A DNA stretch of 64,000 bases, from contig NZ_JBISEP010000007.1 of the NCBI RefSeq assembly GCF_044383835.1, forward strand, positions 53,109-117,108. Direction: 5' to 3'. Below the pieces are notes generated by a model. That model saw only the letters and a program-made list of their open reading frames with translations, searched no databases and was not told the DNA's origin. The stretch's first letter is position 1. Each line of letters begins with the position of its first letter. The DNA comes from Paraliobacillus sp044383835. Its GTDB lineage: Bacteria > Bacillota > Bacilli > Bacillales > Amphibacillaceae. Shown piece after piece: positions 26,550 through 35,552 of the stretch. A program made the position numbers and the translations under genes.

Positions 26550-26594
26550 AAACTGTATCTATGATTGTACACCACAATCATAGATACAGTTTTT
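26550..26594. terminator. Bidirectional terminator after the oxidoreductase gene
   Basis: A perfect 20-base inverted repeat, beginning AAAACTGTATCTATGATTGT and closing with its complement after a 5-base loop, ends exactly at the oxidoreductase stop codon. A-rich and T-rich edges on both sides allow termination in either direction. Confidence 0.9.
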
Positions 26595-27582
26595 ATTTCT
26601 TATCTGCTGGGAAGGGTAATCCGATTTGTTTTCTTGATTCTTCTAAAATAGCTGCAGTTGTTAGGGATCTCTCAAATGTGTTGACCGTTGATTCATTTTG
26701 CCCAGCAAGGATTGCATCAATAAATCCCTTCGCTTCATAATACATCGCATTTTCTTTTTGAGGACGAGTAATATCTTCTATTGTCCCATCTTTATAATGA
26801 ATTGCTACTTTTGTAGGATGACTGATTTTATCTATTACGATGGAACCATCTTCACCTTGAATTTCAGATGGTAAATATGAATTTGTGATTTTCGAATACA
26901 TCACTGCACCATTTAACTCGTTATAATCAAACATGACACTGCCTTGACCATCCACACCTGAACCTAGCATATACGCATTAGCATATACTTTTTTCGGTTT
27001 TCCAAATAGAGCGACCATCGGATAGATACAGTATATTCCTATATCCATTAATGAACCATTTGATAATTCGGGTTTAAATGCATTTAGTACCGTACCTTCT
27101 TTATAAGCATCATATCGCGATGAATATTGGCAAAAGCTTGAGAAATAACGACGTACTTGGCCAATCTTATGTAAATTATCTTGTATAGCTTGGAAATTAG
27201 GTAAGAATGTAGTTTTTAAAGCCTCCATCAGCACGACATTGTTATCCTTAGCCGTATCCACCATTTCTTGCACTTCTCTTGTATTCGAAGCCATTGGTTT
27301 TTCAACAATCACATGTTTACCATGTTGCATTGCCTGAATAGCTTGCTCTGCGTGAAGCGCATTTGGACTTGCGATGTATACCGCATCCATCTTATCATTT
27401 TGAAAATAAGTATGAAGGTCTGTAAAAATATCAATCGCACCATCAAATTGGTTAGCAAATTGCTCCGCTTTCTCCGCTGTTCGAGAGTAAACGGCTGTTA
27501 GTTGAAAATTTTCTATTTCTGACGCTGCTTGGATAAAACTTTCTGTAATCCAGTTTGTTCCGATCACACCAAAACGAACCAT
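26593..27582 (-). CDS. Gfo/Idh/MocA-family NAD(P)-dependent oxidoreductase
   Basis: A 329-residue oxidoreductase. The N-terminal Rossmann fold starts MVRFGVIGTNWITESFIQAA, with GxxGxxW replacing the usual GxGxxG. The family motif AVYIASPNALHAEQAIQAMQ leads to HVIVEKPMASN, whose EKP lysine is the conserved catalytic/cofactor residue. The C-terminal alpha/beta domain contains GSLMDIGIYCIYPMVALFGK, with the aspartate and tyrosine positions of the family. The substrate, usually a sugar or inositol, cannot be told. It lies 24 bases downstream of a YerC-like gene and ends at a strong terminator. Confidence 0.9.
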   Translation of the reverse strand: MVRFGVIGTNWITESFIQAASEIENFQLTAVYSRTAEKAEQFANQFDGAIDIFTDLHTYFQNDKMDAVYIASPNALHAEQAIQAMQHGKHVIVEKPMASNTREVQEMVDTAKDNNVVLMEALKTTFLPNFQAIQDNLHKIGQVRRYFSSFCQYSSRYDAYKEGTVLNAFKPELSNGSLMDIGIYCIYPMVALFGKPKKVYANAYMLGSGVDGQGSVMFDYNELNGAVMYSKITNSYLPSEIQGEDGSIVIDKISHPTKVAIHYKDGTIEDITRPQKENAMYYEAKGFIDAILAGQNESTVNTFERSLTTAAILEESRKQIGLPFPADKK

Positions 27583-27605
27583 TATAATCCTCCTAGTTGT
27601 GCTAT

Positions 27606-27914
27606 TTATTTTTCTTCTTGTTTCGATTCTTGTAAACGTCCTAAAACCATTTGATAACCATCATTTCCATAAGTTAAGCAACGTTTTACACGGGAAATGG
27701 TTGTTGTAGATGCACTAGACTTTTCTACAATTGCGTGATAGGTACGACCTTCTTCTAACATTTTTGCTACTTGAAGCCGTTGAGCGAACGATTGTACTTC
27801 ACTCATAGTCGCTATATCATCAAAAAATTGATAGCATTCTTCTCTCGTTTCAAGTGTCAGGATTGCATCAAATAACCGATCCAATTGTTCACCACGTAAT
27901 TTATCTATTTGCAT
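27606..27914 (-). CDS. YerC/YecD family TrpR-like DNA-binding protein
   Basis: A 102-residue protein with a TrpR-fold helix-turn-helix. The start MQIDKLRGEQLDRLFDAILT and the HTH segment VAKMLEEGRTYHAIVEKSSA with SASTTTISRVKRCLTYG match the YerC/YecD family, in which the STTTISR motif is the recognition helix. In B. subtilis yerC lies next to yerB in this region, as here. Its ligand and targets are not established. It precedes the oxidoreductase gene and follows the yerB-like gene, all on the same strand within about 25-base gaps, so the three are probably one operon. Confidence 0.9.
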   Translation of the reverse strand: MQIDKLRGEQLDRLFDAILTLETREECYQFFDDIATMSEVQSFAQRLQVAKMLEEGRTYHAIVEKSSASTTTISRVKRCLTYGNDGYQMVLGRLQESKQEEK

Positions 27915-27934
27915 CTATTTATTTCATCCTTTCA

Positions 27935-28969
27935 TTACTCAATAATAGTTACACCATCTAAGCCTGGATTTTTCGGAATCACATTAATCCATGTTTTTCC
28001 TGGAACTAAACCAATTGGTTCCCCTTCTCGCACTGGAATGATTCTACCATCACGATTTTCCCATTGAATTTTTTGGACTGTTCCTTTTTGTAATAAGTAC
28101 GCGTTTCCGCCTGATGCTAGATCAATTTCTCTTCTGCCAGCATCATCTACAATTTCATGATTCGTTTCTAAAATAAATACGTTATCCAATTGAATCGATT
28201 GTTCAGTATTTAATTCTACTGTTTGACTTTGTCCATTGTAACGTTGATACTGCTCTGTTTCTTTATTATAGACATAACGTAATGGTGTTGTATTATATTT
28301 AAAAGATACTTCTGTGGCCGTAGTGCCACCTACATTAGAAATTTCTTCTTCTTCTAAAAATAATAAGGCTTCATGATCAGCAGTTATATCATACCCTTTT
28401 TCCTCTGCCACTTCATAAACTGAATCAAACTGTAAATAAGAATTGTGTGGAGCTACACGAAAATTGGCACGTTTAAACAAATACCCATCATTATCATAAT
28501 GAGCACCATTCAAATAATCTGCTGCACCCCCCACTAACATAGCTTCAATAAAATCTGCTGCACCGTGATAAACATATAATGCACCATAATCATCTGCCGT
28601 ATTAAAATAATATGGACGTGCACTTCTTACAGGACCAACTTCCTCCGGTTGCTCACTCTGAAACAATGCCATCAATCGAGTAATGTTTCCCTCAGCTAAG
28701 ATTTCAAATACAAGATCTGCTTGTGATAAGCCAGTTTGCGGTCTTGCTTTAGGATGGTTATTTATCATAACAGCAATAGCTCGATTATCTACTACTTGAT
28801 TTGTTTTCTCACCAGTTAATGGATATGTATTAGATAGCTCCGTTCTTCCTGGAGCTTCAGATTCTTTTTTTTGTGCTAAATCTTTACCTGCTTTTTCATC
28901 TTTAGAGCATCCAAAGATGAAGAAAAACATGATGATAATGAAAGAAATGATGACCGTTTGTTTTCTCAC
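27935..28969 (-). CDS. YerB-like lipoprotein (DUF3048)
   Basis: The mature protein (about 344 residues in all) begins with a lipoprotein signal peptide ending FFFIFGCSKDEK, with the lipidated cysteine at the lipobox. The DUF3048 domain follows: AVMINNHPKARPQTGLSQAD, LVFEILAEGNITRLMALFQS and GPVRSARPYYFNTADDYGAL, a fold found in secreted Firmicutes proteins and in B. subtilis YerB. Its function is unknown. The GTG at 28969 is chosen because AAAGGATG stands 9 bases before it and the signal peptide then starts immediately; the longer open frame upstream would put charged residues in front. It is first in the yerB-yerC-oxidoreductase set. Confidence 0.9.
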   Translation of the reverse strand: MRKQTVIISFIIIMFFFIFGCSKDEKAGKDLAQKKESEAPGRTELSNTYPLTGEKTNQVVDNRAIAVMINNHPKARPQTGLSQADLVFEILAEGNITRLMALFQSEQPEEVGPVRSARPYYFNTADDYGALYVYHGAADFIEAMLVGGAADYLNGAHYDNDGYLFKRANFRVAPHNSYLQFDSVYEVAEEKGYDITADHEALLFLEEEEISNVGGTTATEVSFKYNTTPLRYVYNKETEQYQRYNGQSQTVELNTEQSIQLDNVFILETNHEIVDDAGRREIDLASGGNAYLLQKGTVQKIQWENRDGRIIPVREGEPIGLVPGKTWINVIPKNPGLDGVTIIE

Positions 28970-29072
28970 AGTGTGAACACATCCTTTATTAGTTATCTGT
29001 TGTCTAGCTTTTATCCGACTGTTACTTTCTTTGATTATAACAGACTTACATACAAGTATCATTAAAAAAAAG

Positions 29073-29110
29073 CTCTAATCTTGTCTATCGTGTAACGACA
29101 TAGATTAGAG
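29073..29110 (-). terminator. Terminator of the BCCT transporter gene
   Basis: A hairpin with 9-base outer arms CTCTAATCT / AGATTAGAG and further internal pairing is followed on the minus strand by CTTTTTTTT. It lies about 20 bases past the transporter stop and separates it from yerB. Confidence 0.9.
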
Positions 29111-29130
29111 GAAAACTAAAGTATATTCTT

Positions 29131-30675
29131 TTATTTTTTTGAAACAATCTTTTGTTCAACAGCTAATTTTCGTGCTACTTGAACAGCGCCCCAAAGCGTA
29201 GGTAACAAAATAAAGGAAACAGGAACAGCTGTTACAACAATTGCGTTCTGGATAGCATTAATGCTATTCTCACCAATTGCTAGTAGAACAATAGAGAGCA
29301 TACCAAATATGAGCACCCAAAATACCCGAATCAGCCGACTTGGATGATCATCCCCAGTTAAAGAGACAGATACCGTATAAGAGATAGAATCAACCGTAGT
29401 TGCAACAAAAATTAACGTCACAATCAGAAAGCCTATCGCTAAAAAGAAGCCAAAAGGCAGTTGATCCATTATTGCCATCACTCCAGCCGGCATACCACCT
29501 GTAGCTAATGGCTCCGAAATAGAACCTGGTGAATCAAATTCAATTTTAATACCTGTCCCACCAACGATTGCAAACCAAAAGTTTGTTACAAGAGGTGCGA
29601 TCACTGAAACAGCAATAACCAGCTCACGAATCGTTCTTCCACGTGAAATTCTAGCAATAAAAATTGCCATCATTGGTCCGTAACCTAAAAACCAACCCCA
29701 GAAAAAGACTGTCCACCAGCCTAACCAGGTTGAATCTCCTTGGTATAAAGCCATCGTTAAAAAATTCTCTAAATAAAATCCTTGAGCAGAAATAAATTTA
29801 TTTATAATAAATAACGTAGGCCCTACAATGAGCATACAAACAGCTAAAAAGACCGTTAAGCCTACATTAATTCTACTCAAAAATTGAATACCGCGATCCA
29901 CCCCAGTCGCAACTGAAATAGCAGCCATCAGAATAAGTACACTAACGACAATAATATTAGTAACTAATGTATTAGGAATATCGAATAATGCATGCAATCC
30001 GTAGCCTAGTTGAAGCCCTAAAAAACCAATAGGCCCCATCGTACCACCTGCTACAGCTACAATGGAAATAATGTCGGTCGCATTCCCTATAATACTTTTT
30101 TTTCGGAAAATCTTCTCACCAAACATAGGATATAACATGCCTCTCGGCTTCATTGGATAACCTTTATGGTAGTGCGCATACATTAACACAATCGTAGCTA
30201 ATGTACCCAACATAGACCACGCAAGAAATCCCCAGTGCAGAAAGCTTTGTGCTAGAGCAGGATTAACACCACTCATAGTTCCCGAATGGTCATCAAATAA
30301 AGGAGGGGTAGTAATAAAATGCATCATTGGTTCTGAAGCAGCCCAGAAAACTCCACCGCTAGCAAGTAATGTACATAAAATCATTGCTATCCAGCGGTAA
30401 TAACTATTTTCTGGTTTGTCCAATTTACCCAATCGTATTTTCCCATATTTTGATATTGCTAAAACAATTGCAATGATAAAATTTGCTAACAATAATAATT
30501 CCCAGTATGAACCAAAATATTTAGCTGCGATATTAAATGAGTAATTGATCCATTCTTGTATCATTTTTAAATCAATCATCGCTAAAACGACAAATGAAAT
30601 TAGTAACCCACCACTAATATAGAATACTACCTTATCCATCTTACCCTGCGCTATATCACTTTCGTCTTTTTTCAC
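29131..30675 (-). CDS. BCCT-family osmolyte transporter (betaine/carnitine/choline)
   Basis: A 514-residue membrane protein with about twelve hydrophobic segments, of the BCCT family that imports betaine, carnitine or choline with sodium or protons. Family features are ASGGVFWAASEPMMHFITTP, LHWGFLAWSMLGT, a glycine-rich TM5 GGTMGPIGFLGLQLGYGL, and the signature WLGWWTVFFWGWFLGYGPMM, where the usual WxPWVG is changed to WFLGYGP. Choline-specific and atypical members show similar changes, so the substrate is open. The GTG at 30675 is set as start because AGGAGG stands 7 bases upstream. It would help cope with salt stress. The 5' region 30676-30984 is AT-rich and should hold its promoter. Confidence 0.9.
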   Translation of the reverse strand: MKKDESDIAQGKMDKVVFYISGGLLISFVVLAMIDLKMIQEWINYSFNIAAKYFGSYWELLLLANFIIAIVLAISKYGKIRLGKLDKPENSYYRWIAMILCTLLASGGVFWAASEPMMHFITTPPLFDDHSGTMSGVNPALAQSFLHWGFLAWSMLGTLATIVLMYAHYHKGYPMKPRGMLYPMFGEKIFRKKSIIGNATDIISIVAVAGGTMGPIGFLGLQLGYGLHALFDIPNTLVTNIIVVSVLILMAAISVATGVDRGIQFLSRINVGLTVFLAVCMLIVGPTLFIINKFISAQGFYLENFLTMALYQGDSTWLGWWTVFFWGWFLGYGPMMAIFIARISRGRTIRELVIAVSVIAPLVTNFWFAIVGGTGIKIEFDSPGSISEPLATGGMPAGVMAIMDQLPFGFFLAIGFLIVTLIFVATTVDSISYTVSVSLTGDDHPSRLIRVFWVLIFGMLSIVLLAIGENSINAIQNAIVVTAVPVSFILLPTLWGAVQVARKLAVEQKIVSKK

Positions 30676-30984
30676 TTTTTTCCTCCTAATTTTGTTAGAG
30701 GCAAGTGCCAACAACTTAACTGTATATCGTTCAGTTTAGACAATTGTTTGTAAATTCATTCAGTATGTATTTACACAATATTACTTCATTAAAGTGAATC
30801 AAATAATTATACTTAACCAATAACAAACCGCTTGCTCACTATATTTTTATCTCCTCGTGCCAATTACATTTTCTTAATTTAAACGCACGAAAAGCGATTA
30901 TATATTTTTAAATAATAATAGTCAATTACTTTTGATTACGCCTTACACATATTGACACGAACAACCCCAGAAACTATCCACCAA
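30676..30984. other. Non-coding interval between BCCT gene and purD
   Basis: About 300 AT-rich bases without a gene. The part nearest 30700-30900 must contain the transporter promoter; no clear -35/-10 pair or structured leader could be singled out by eye. Confidence 0.5.
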
Positions 30985-31020
30985 TTAAAAAGGGAGTGTG
31001 TACTCTTCCCACACACTCCC
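30985..31020 (-). terminator. Terminator of the purine operon
   Basis: A perfect 10-base hairpin, GGGAGTGTGT / ACACACTCCC with a 9-base loop, is followed on the minus strand by a TTTTT run. It lies 16 bases after the purD stop and ends the purE-purD operon. Confidence 0.92.
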
Positions 31021-31035
31021 TCACACCATTTATAT

Positions 31036-32283
31036 TTACTTTCCTATATCCCTTCGAAAGAAAAAATCATTTGTCTGCTCAAATTGTTTTAAAAAAGTGT
31101 AAACGGACTGATGTGCTTGTTCTATAGTTGGTTGAACAGAACCAACTAACAATACACGTCCGCCGATCGATCGATAGGTACTATCTCTTTCAACTTTTGT
31201 TCCTGCATGTACAACATAGCTTTCATCATTTTCTTCAAACACTGGTAATGGTACTAATTTCGCATAACTCTCTGGATATCCTTTCGAGGCAACAACTGTT
31301 CCTATTGCATATCCCTCTTTCCAAGACAATTCAGGATCTTTCCCACACATTACATCTTCAATTACTTGAATCAAATCATTTTCTAGTAATGGTAAAACAA
31401 CTTGTGTCTCTGGATCTCCTAGTCGAGCATTAAATTCAATTACCTTTGGTCCACTCGCAGTTTCAATCAGTCCGGCATAGAGAATACCTGTAAAAGGTCT
31501 ACCTTCTAGCACCATTCCTTCCGCAGCTTTATGCAAAATATGCTCTTTTGCATAAGTGATGATCGACTGGTCTAAATCAGGAACTGGCGCATAAGCTCCC
31601 ATCCCTCCAGTGTTTGGTCCTTCGTCATTATCATATGCACGTTTATGATCTCTAGCAGGTAATAACGGATACACATTTTCCCCATTAACAAACGCCATTA
31701 AAGTAAATTCTTTTCCTTCAAGAAATGCTTCAATCACAACGCGGTTTCCTGCCCCGCCAAATTTATTGGCTAGTAACATCGATTCAACTGCTTCGAATGC
31801 TTGTTCAACAGTTGTAGCAACAACAACGCCCTTCCCTGCGGCTAGGCCATCTGCTTTAATGACAATAGGCGCTCCATTTGCTTTAATGTATGCTTTTGCT
31901 TCGTCACAGTCTGTAAACGTTGCATAGTTAGCTGTTGGAATGTCGTGACGTGCCATAAAAGCTTTTGAAAAGTCTTTACTCCCTTCAATCATTGCGGCTT
32001 TTTCTGTCGGACCAAAAATTCGCAAACCCGCCAGTTGAAACGCATCAACAATGCCATCCATCAAAGGAACTTCTGGACCAACAATTGTCCAAGCGATTTG
32101 TGTCTCTTTCGCAAAAGTAACTAATTCCTTTATTTCGGTTTCGCGAATATTCACACAAGTAGCCTCCGCAGCCATCCCTCCATTTCCAGGTGCAACATAG
32201 ATATTTGAGACTTGATTGCTTTCGCCTAACTTTTTTACAATGCTATGTTCTCTGCCGCCACTTCCAACAACTAATACATTCAC
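31036..32283 (-). CDS. purD: Phosphoribosylamine-glycine ligase PurD
   Basis: PurD (415 residues) makes glycinamide ribonucleotide from phosphoribosylamine, glycine and ATP, the second step of purine synthesis. ATP-grasp features are VNVLVVGSGGREHSIVKKLG at the start, KADGLAAGKGVVVATT near residue 145, RDHKRAYDNDEGPNTGGMGA and VIEFNARLGDPETQ at the metal site. The GTG at 32283 is taken as start because GGAGG stands 8 bases upstream; the open frame extends slightly further. It is the last gene of the operon, 89 bases after purH, just before a strong terminator. Confidence 0.96.
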   Translation of the reverse strand: MNVLVVGSGGREHSIVKKLGESNQVSNIYVAPGNGGMAAEATCVNIRETEIKELVTFAKETQIAWTIVGPEVPLMDGIVDAFQLAGLRIFGPTEKAAMIEGSKDFSKAFMARHDIPTANYATFTDCDEAKAYIKANGAPIVIKADGLAAGKGVVVATTVEQAFEAVESMLLANKFGGAGNRVVIEAFLEGKEFTLMAFVNGENVYPLLPARDHKRAYDNDEGPNTGGMGAYAPVPDLDQSIITYAKEHILHKAAEGMVLEGRPFTGILYAGLIETASGPKVIEFNARLGDPETQVVLPLLENDLIQVIEDVMCGKDPELSWKEGYAIGTVVASKGYPESYAKLVPLPVFEENDESYVVHAGTKVERDSTYRSIGGRVLLVGSVQPTIEQAHQSVYTFLKQFEQTNDFFFRRDIGK

Positions 32284-32372
32284 TAGCTCGACCTCCATCA
32301 TTGTTTGTATTTGAATGATTCACAGGGAATACTATTGACGCTTATTACATGTACATAGAGCGCTTGTATGGA

Positions 32373-33911
32373 TTAATGCTTAAAATGACGCATGCTTGTA
32401 AATACCATTGCAATTCCGTATTTGTTACATACATCAATAGATTCTTGATCCCGTTTTGAACCACCTGGCTGAATAATTGCCTTGATCCCTACTTTTGCAG
32501 CAGCTTCAACTGTATCAGGCATTGGAAAAAATGCATCAGACGCTAAGACAGCTCCACTCGCCTTCTCCGCTGCTTGTTCTAGGGCAATTGTTGCTGCTCC
32601 AACACGATTCATTTGTCCTGCACCAATGCCAAGTGTTTGTTTATCGTTAGCAACAACAATGGCGTTTGATTTCACATGTTTTACTACTTTCCATGCAAAT
32701 AATAGTGATGCTATTTCATCTTCATTTGGCTTACGTTCTGTCGCAATCGTTAACTCATTCATTTTTACGCTACCGAAGTCACGATCTTGTACTAACAAAC
32801 CTCCTACGACACTAACGACTTTCTTTTTGTCATTTTCATTTATTTTTATTGGTGTTTCTAATAAACGAATATTCGGTTTTACCATTAAAATAGCTAATGC
32901 TTCCTTAGTAAAGCTAGGCGCAATCACGATCTCTAGAAAAATTTCTTTTAACTGATTTGCAGTAGCTACATCCACTTCACGATTTAATGCTACAATGCCA
33001 CCAAAAATAGACGTGGAGTCTGCAGCATAAGCTTTAGCAAATGCATCAGAAATAGTTGACCCTATTCCAACACCACAAGGATTCATATGTTTTACCGCAA
33101 CAGCTGCTGGATGTTCACCAAATTCTAGAACAATCTCTAATGCCGCATTGGCATCTTGTATATTATTGTAAGAAAGTTCTTTGCCATGCAGTTGTTTCGC
33201 ATGTGCAATTGATGCTCCCTTGCTGTTCGGATCTCGATAGAATGCTGCCTGTTGATGCGGATTCTCTCCATACCGAAGCGTTTGAACCTTTTCATACGTT
33301 CTTGTATACGTTTCCGGATGATCGTGCTCTGTAATCTCATTAAAATAATTTGCAATCATTGCATCATAATTGGCTGTATGACGAAACACTTTTGCTGCTA
33401 ATTTTTTACGAAACACCACTGTTTCTTCTTTTTCTGTTTTTAACCTGCTGAGTACTTCTTGATAATCGGAAGGATCGACAACAACTGTTACATCTTGAAA
33501 ATTTTTCGCTGCTGCCCGTAACATCGTCGGTCCACCAATATCAATATTCTCAATTGCATCCGCTTCTGTGACACCTTCTTTTGCAATCGTTTCTTTAAAT
33601 GGATATAAATTAACGACAACGACATCAATCGGAACAATTTCTCTTTCCTCTAACTGTTGTTTATGTATGGGATCATCACGACGAGCTAATAATCCTGCAT
33701 GAATATAAGGGTGAAGTGTTTTTACTCTTCCACCTAAAATTTCTTCAAAATTTGTGACTGAAGAAACCGATCTTGCAGCGATACCCGCTTCTTGCAATGC
33801 TTTCAATGTACCACCTGTTGATATGAGCTCATATCCTATGTCTTCTAATCCCTGTGCAAAAGAAACGATCTCTCTTTTATCTGATACACTAATTAAGGCG
33901 CGTTTTTTCAT
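32373..33911 (-). CDS. purH: Bifunctional AICAR formyltransferase/IMP cyclohydrolase PurH
   Basis: PurH (512 residues) carries out the last two steps to IMP. The N-terminal cyclohydrolase domain begins MKKRALISVSDKREIVSFAQ, with ISTGGTLKALQEAG and GGRVKTLHPYIHAGLLARRD. The C-terminal formyltransferase domain contains AAVAVKHMNPCGVGIG with the catalytic KH pair, and SDAFFPMPDTVEAAAKVGIK near the end. Length is normal. It lies 16 bases downstream of purN. Repression by purine through PurR and the leader riboswitch would act on it as part of the operon. Confidence 0.97.
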   Translation of the reverse strand: MKKRALISVSDKREIVSFAQGLEDIGYELISTGGTLKALQEAGIAARSVSSVTNFEEILGGRVKTLHPYIHAGLLARRDDPIHKQQLEEREIVPIDVVVVNLYPFKETIAKEGVTEADAIENIDIGGPTMLRAAAKNFQDVTVVVDPSDYQEVLSRLKTEKEETVVFRKKLAAKVFRHTANYDAMIANYFNEITEHDHPETYTRTYEKVQTLRYGENPHQQAAFYRDPNSKGASIAHAKQLHGKELSYNNIQDANAALEIVLEFGEHPAAVAVKHMNPCGVGIGSTISDAFAKAYAADSTSIFGGIVALNREVDVATANQLKEIFLEIVIAPSFTKEALAILMVKPNIRLLETPIKINENDKKKVVSVVGGLLVQDRDFGSVKMNELTIATERKPNEDEIASLLFAWKVVKHVKSNAIVVANDKQTLGIGAGQMNRVGAATIALEQAAEKASGAVLASDAFFPMPDTVEAAAKVGIKAIIQPGGSKRDQESIDVCNKYGIAMVFTSMRHFKH

Positions 33912-33927
33912 GACTTTGCGTATCCTC

Positions 33928-34509
33928 CTAGTCTGTTAACGATGTTATTACTTGCTGAATCGTCTTAGGGTATAGTTCATGCTCTATTAATTGAATCTTT
34001 TCTTGTAGTTGCTGTTCATTGATATTCTCAGATATTTTCACTGCTTCTTGCGCAATAATTTTGCCTGTATCCATTCCTTCATCTACATAATGAATCGTCA
34101 CACCTGTCACCTTCACACCCGCTTGAAATGCTTGACCTATCGCATCTAATCCTGGAAAAGCAGGAAGGAGTGATGGGTGGATGTTGATAATTTTCCCTTC
34201 ATATGCTTGAAGTAATGTTGGACCAATTAACCGCATGTATCCAGCTAAGATAATCCAGTCCACTTTATGTATACGTAATTGTTCTAATATAGCTGACTCA
34301 AATGTGTTTTTTGATGTATAATCATTTAGGTTACATGCAGCATATGGCGTATTATTTCCTTCCGCCTTTTTAATTACTTTGGCCGATGGCTGATCTGTAA
34401 CCAGTAAAGCTAAATCACAGATTAATGTTTTGTTTTCAATCGCTTCAAAAATAGCTTGATAATTACTACCTGTTCCTGATGCAAATACAGCAATCGTTGG
34501 CTTAGCCAT
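33928..34509 (-). CDS. purN: Phosphoribosylglycinamide formyltransferase PurN
   Basis: PurN (193 residues) transfers a formyl group from 10-formyltetrahydrofolate to GAR. Signatures are AVFASGTGSNYQAIFEA with the phosphate-binding GTGSN, AGYMRLIGPTLL, and the catalytic region INIHPSLLPAFPGLDAIGQA followed by VTGVTIHYVDEGMDTG, giving the N-H-D triad of the family. It overlaps purM by 8 bases. Size is normal for this folate-dependent enzyme. Confidence 0.96.
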   Translation of the reverse strand: MAKPTIAVFASGTGSNYQAIFEAIENKTLICDLALLVTDQPSAKVIKKAEGNNTPYAACNLNDYTSKNTFESAILEQLRIHKVDWIILAGYMRLIGPTLLQAYEGKIINIHPSLLPAFPGLDAIGQAFQAGVKVTGVTIHYVDEGMDTGKIIAQEAVKISENINEQQLQEKIQLIEHELYPKTIQQVITSLTD

Positions 34510-35530
34510 GAATAATTCTCACCCCAGATTGCTCAGATACTTCTCCAATAATCGAAGCTTTTTCACCACTATTATTTAGTACATCTATTGCTTGATCTGT
34601 TTTTTCTTTTTCTACAACAATTGCCATGCCAACCCCCATATTAAACACACCAAACATGTCATCGTCAGAAAGATTAGCCTGTTCCTTTAGATATGGAAAA
34701 ATTGCAGGTACCGCCCAACTGCCTTGATAAATCGTTGCACCTAGATGATCTGGTAAAGCTCTTGGTATATTTTCATAGAATCCCCCACCAGTAATATGAC
34801 TAATTCCTTTGATTTCAAGAGCTTTTTTTAATTGCTTGACTGCTTTAGTATAAATTCTAGTTGGAGTAAGTAAAGCTTCTCCTAAAGTCATGCCAAGCAT
34901 TTCTATATAATCATGATAACTTAATGCTTGATCAGCAATAATTTTTCTCACTAATGAGAAACCATTGGCGTGGACACCACTTGACGAAATTCCAATAATC
35001 TGGTCTCCTGGTTGTATGTGTTCGCCTGTAATAATGTCGTTTTTTTCGGCAATCCCAACGACAAAACCAGCTAAATCATATTCACCTTGTTGGTACATAC
35101 CGGGCATTTCTGCTGTTTCTCCACCAATCAGCGCACAACCGCTGTCTACACATCCTGCACTAATCCCTTTAACAATTTGTTCAATTTGTTCTGGATCATT
35201 TTTTCCGCAAGCAATATAATCTAGAAAAAAGAGCGGATCTGCTCCTTGTGCAACGATATCATTGACACACATAGCAACTAAATCAATGCCTACTGTATCA
35301 TGTTTATCTGTTGAAAAAGCTAGCTTAAGCTTCGTTCCAACACCGTCCGTACCTGAAACTAAAACAGGCTTTTCATAATTAAAGCCACTTAAATCAAATA
35401 ACCCTGCAAATGTACCTACTCCACCAATAACTTCTTCTCTATTAGTCGTTTTTATATGCTTTTTCATTAAATCAACTGCTTTATAGCCTGCATGAACATC
35501 TACACCAGCTTCTTTATATCGATCGCTCAT
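34502..35530 (-). CDS. purM: Phosphoribosylformylglycinamidine cyclo-ligase PurM
   Basis: PurM (342 residues) closes the imidazole ring to give AIR. It has the ATP-binding pattern of the PurM/PurL superfamily: VSGTDGVGTKLKLAFSTDKH, DLVAMCVNDIVAQGADPLFF and ISHITGGGFYENIPRALP. ATG 35530 is the start because AAGGAG lies about 9 bases upstream and the protein then begins MSDRYKEAGVDVHAGYKAVD as in relatives; the open frame continues upstream into purF without a ribosome site. It lies 22 bases after purF. Confidence 0.96.
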   Translation of the reverse strand: MSDRYKEAGVDVHAGYKAVDLMKKHIKTTNREEVIGGVGTFAGLFDLSGFNYEKPVLVSGTDGVGTKLKLAFSTDKHDTVGIDLVAMCVNDIVAQGADPLFFLDYIACGKNDPEQIEQIVKGISAGCVDSGCALIGGETAEMPGMYQQGEYDLAGFVVGIAEKNDIITGEHIQPGDQIIGISSSGVHANGFSLVRKIIADQALSYHDYIEMLGMTLGEALLTPTRIYTKAVKQLKKALEIKGISHITGGGFYENIPRALPDHLGATIYQGSWAVPAIFPYLKEQANLSDDDMFGVFNMGVGMAIVVEKEKTDQAIDVLNNSGEKASIIGEVSEQSGVRIIHG

Positions 35531-35552
35531 TTGCTTCGCTCCTTTTGCAAGA

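Noticed and set aside
30676..30984. A possible structured leader for the BCCT transporter
   Set aside because: No conserved riboswitch core or stable hairpin was found; the interval is just AT-rich.
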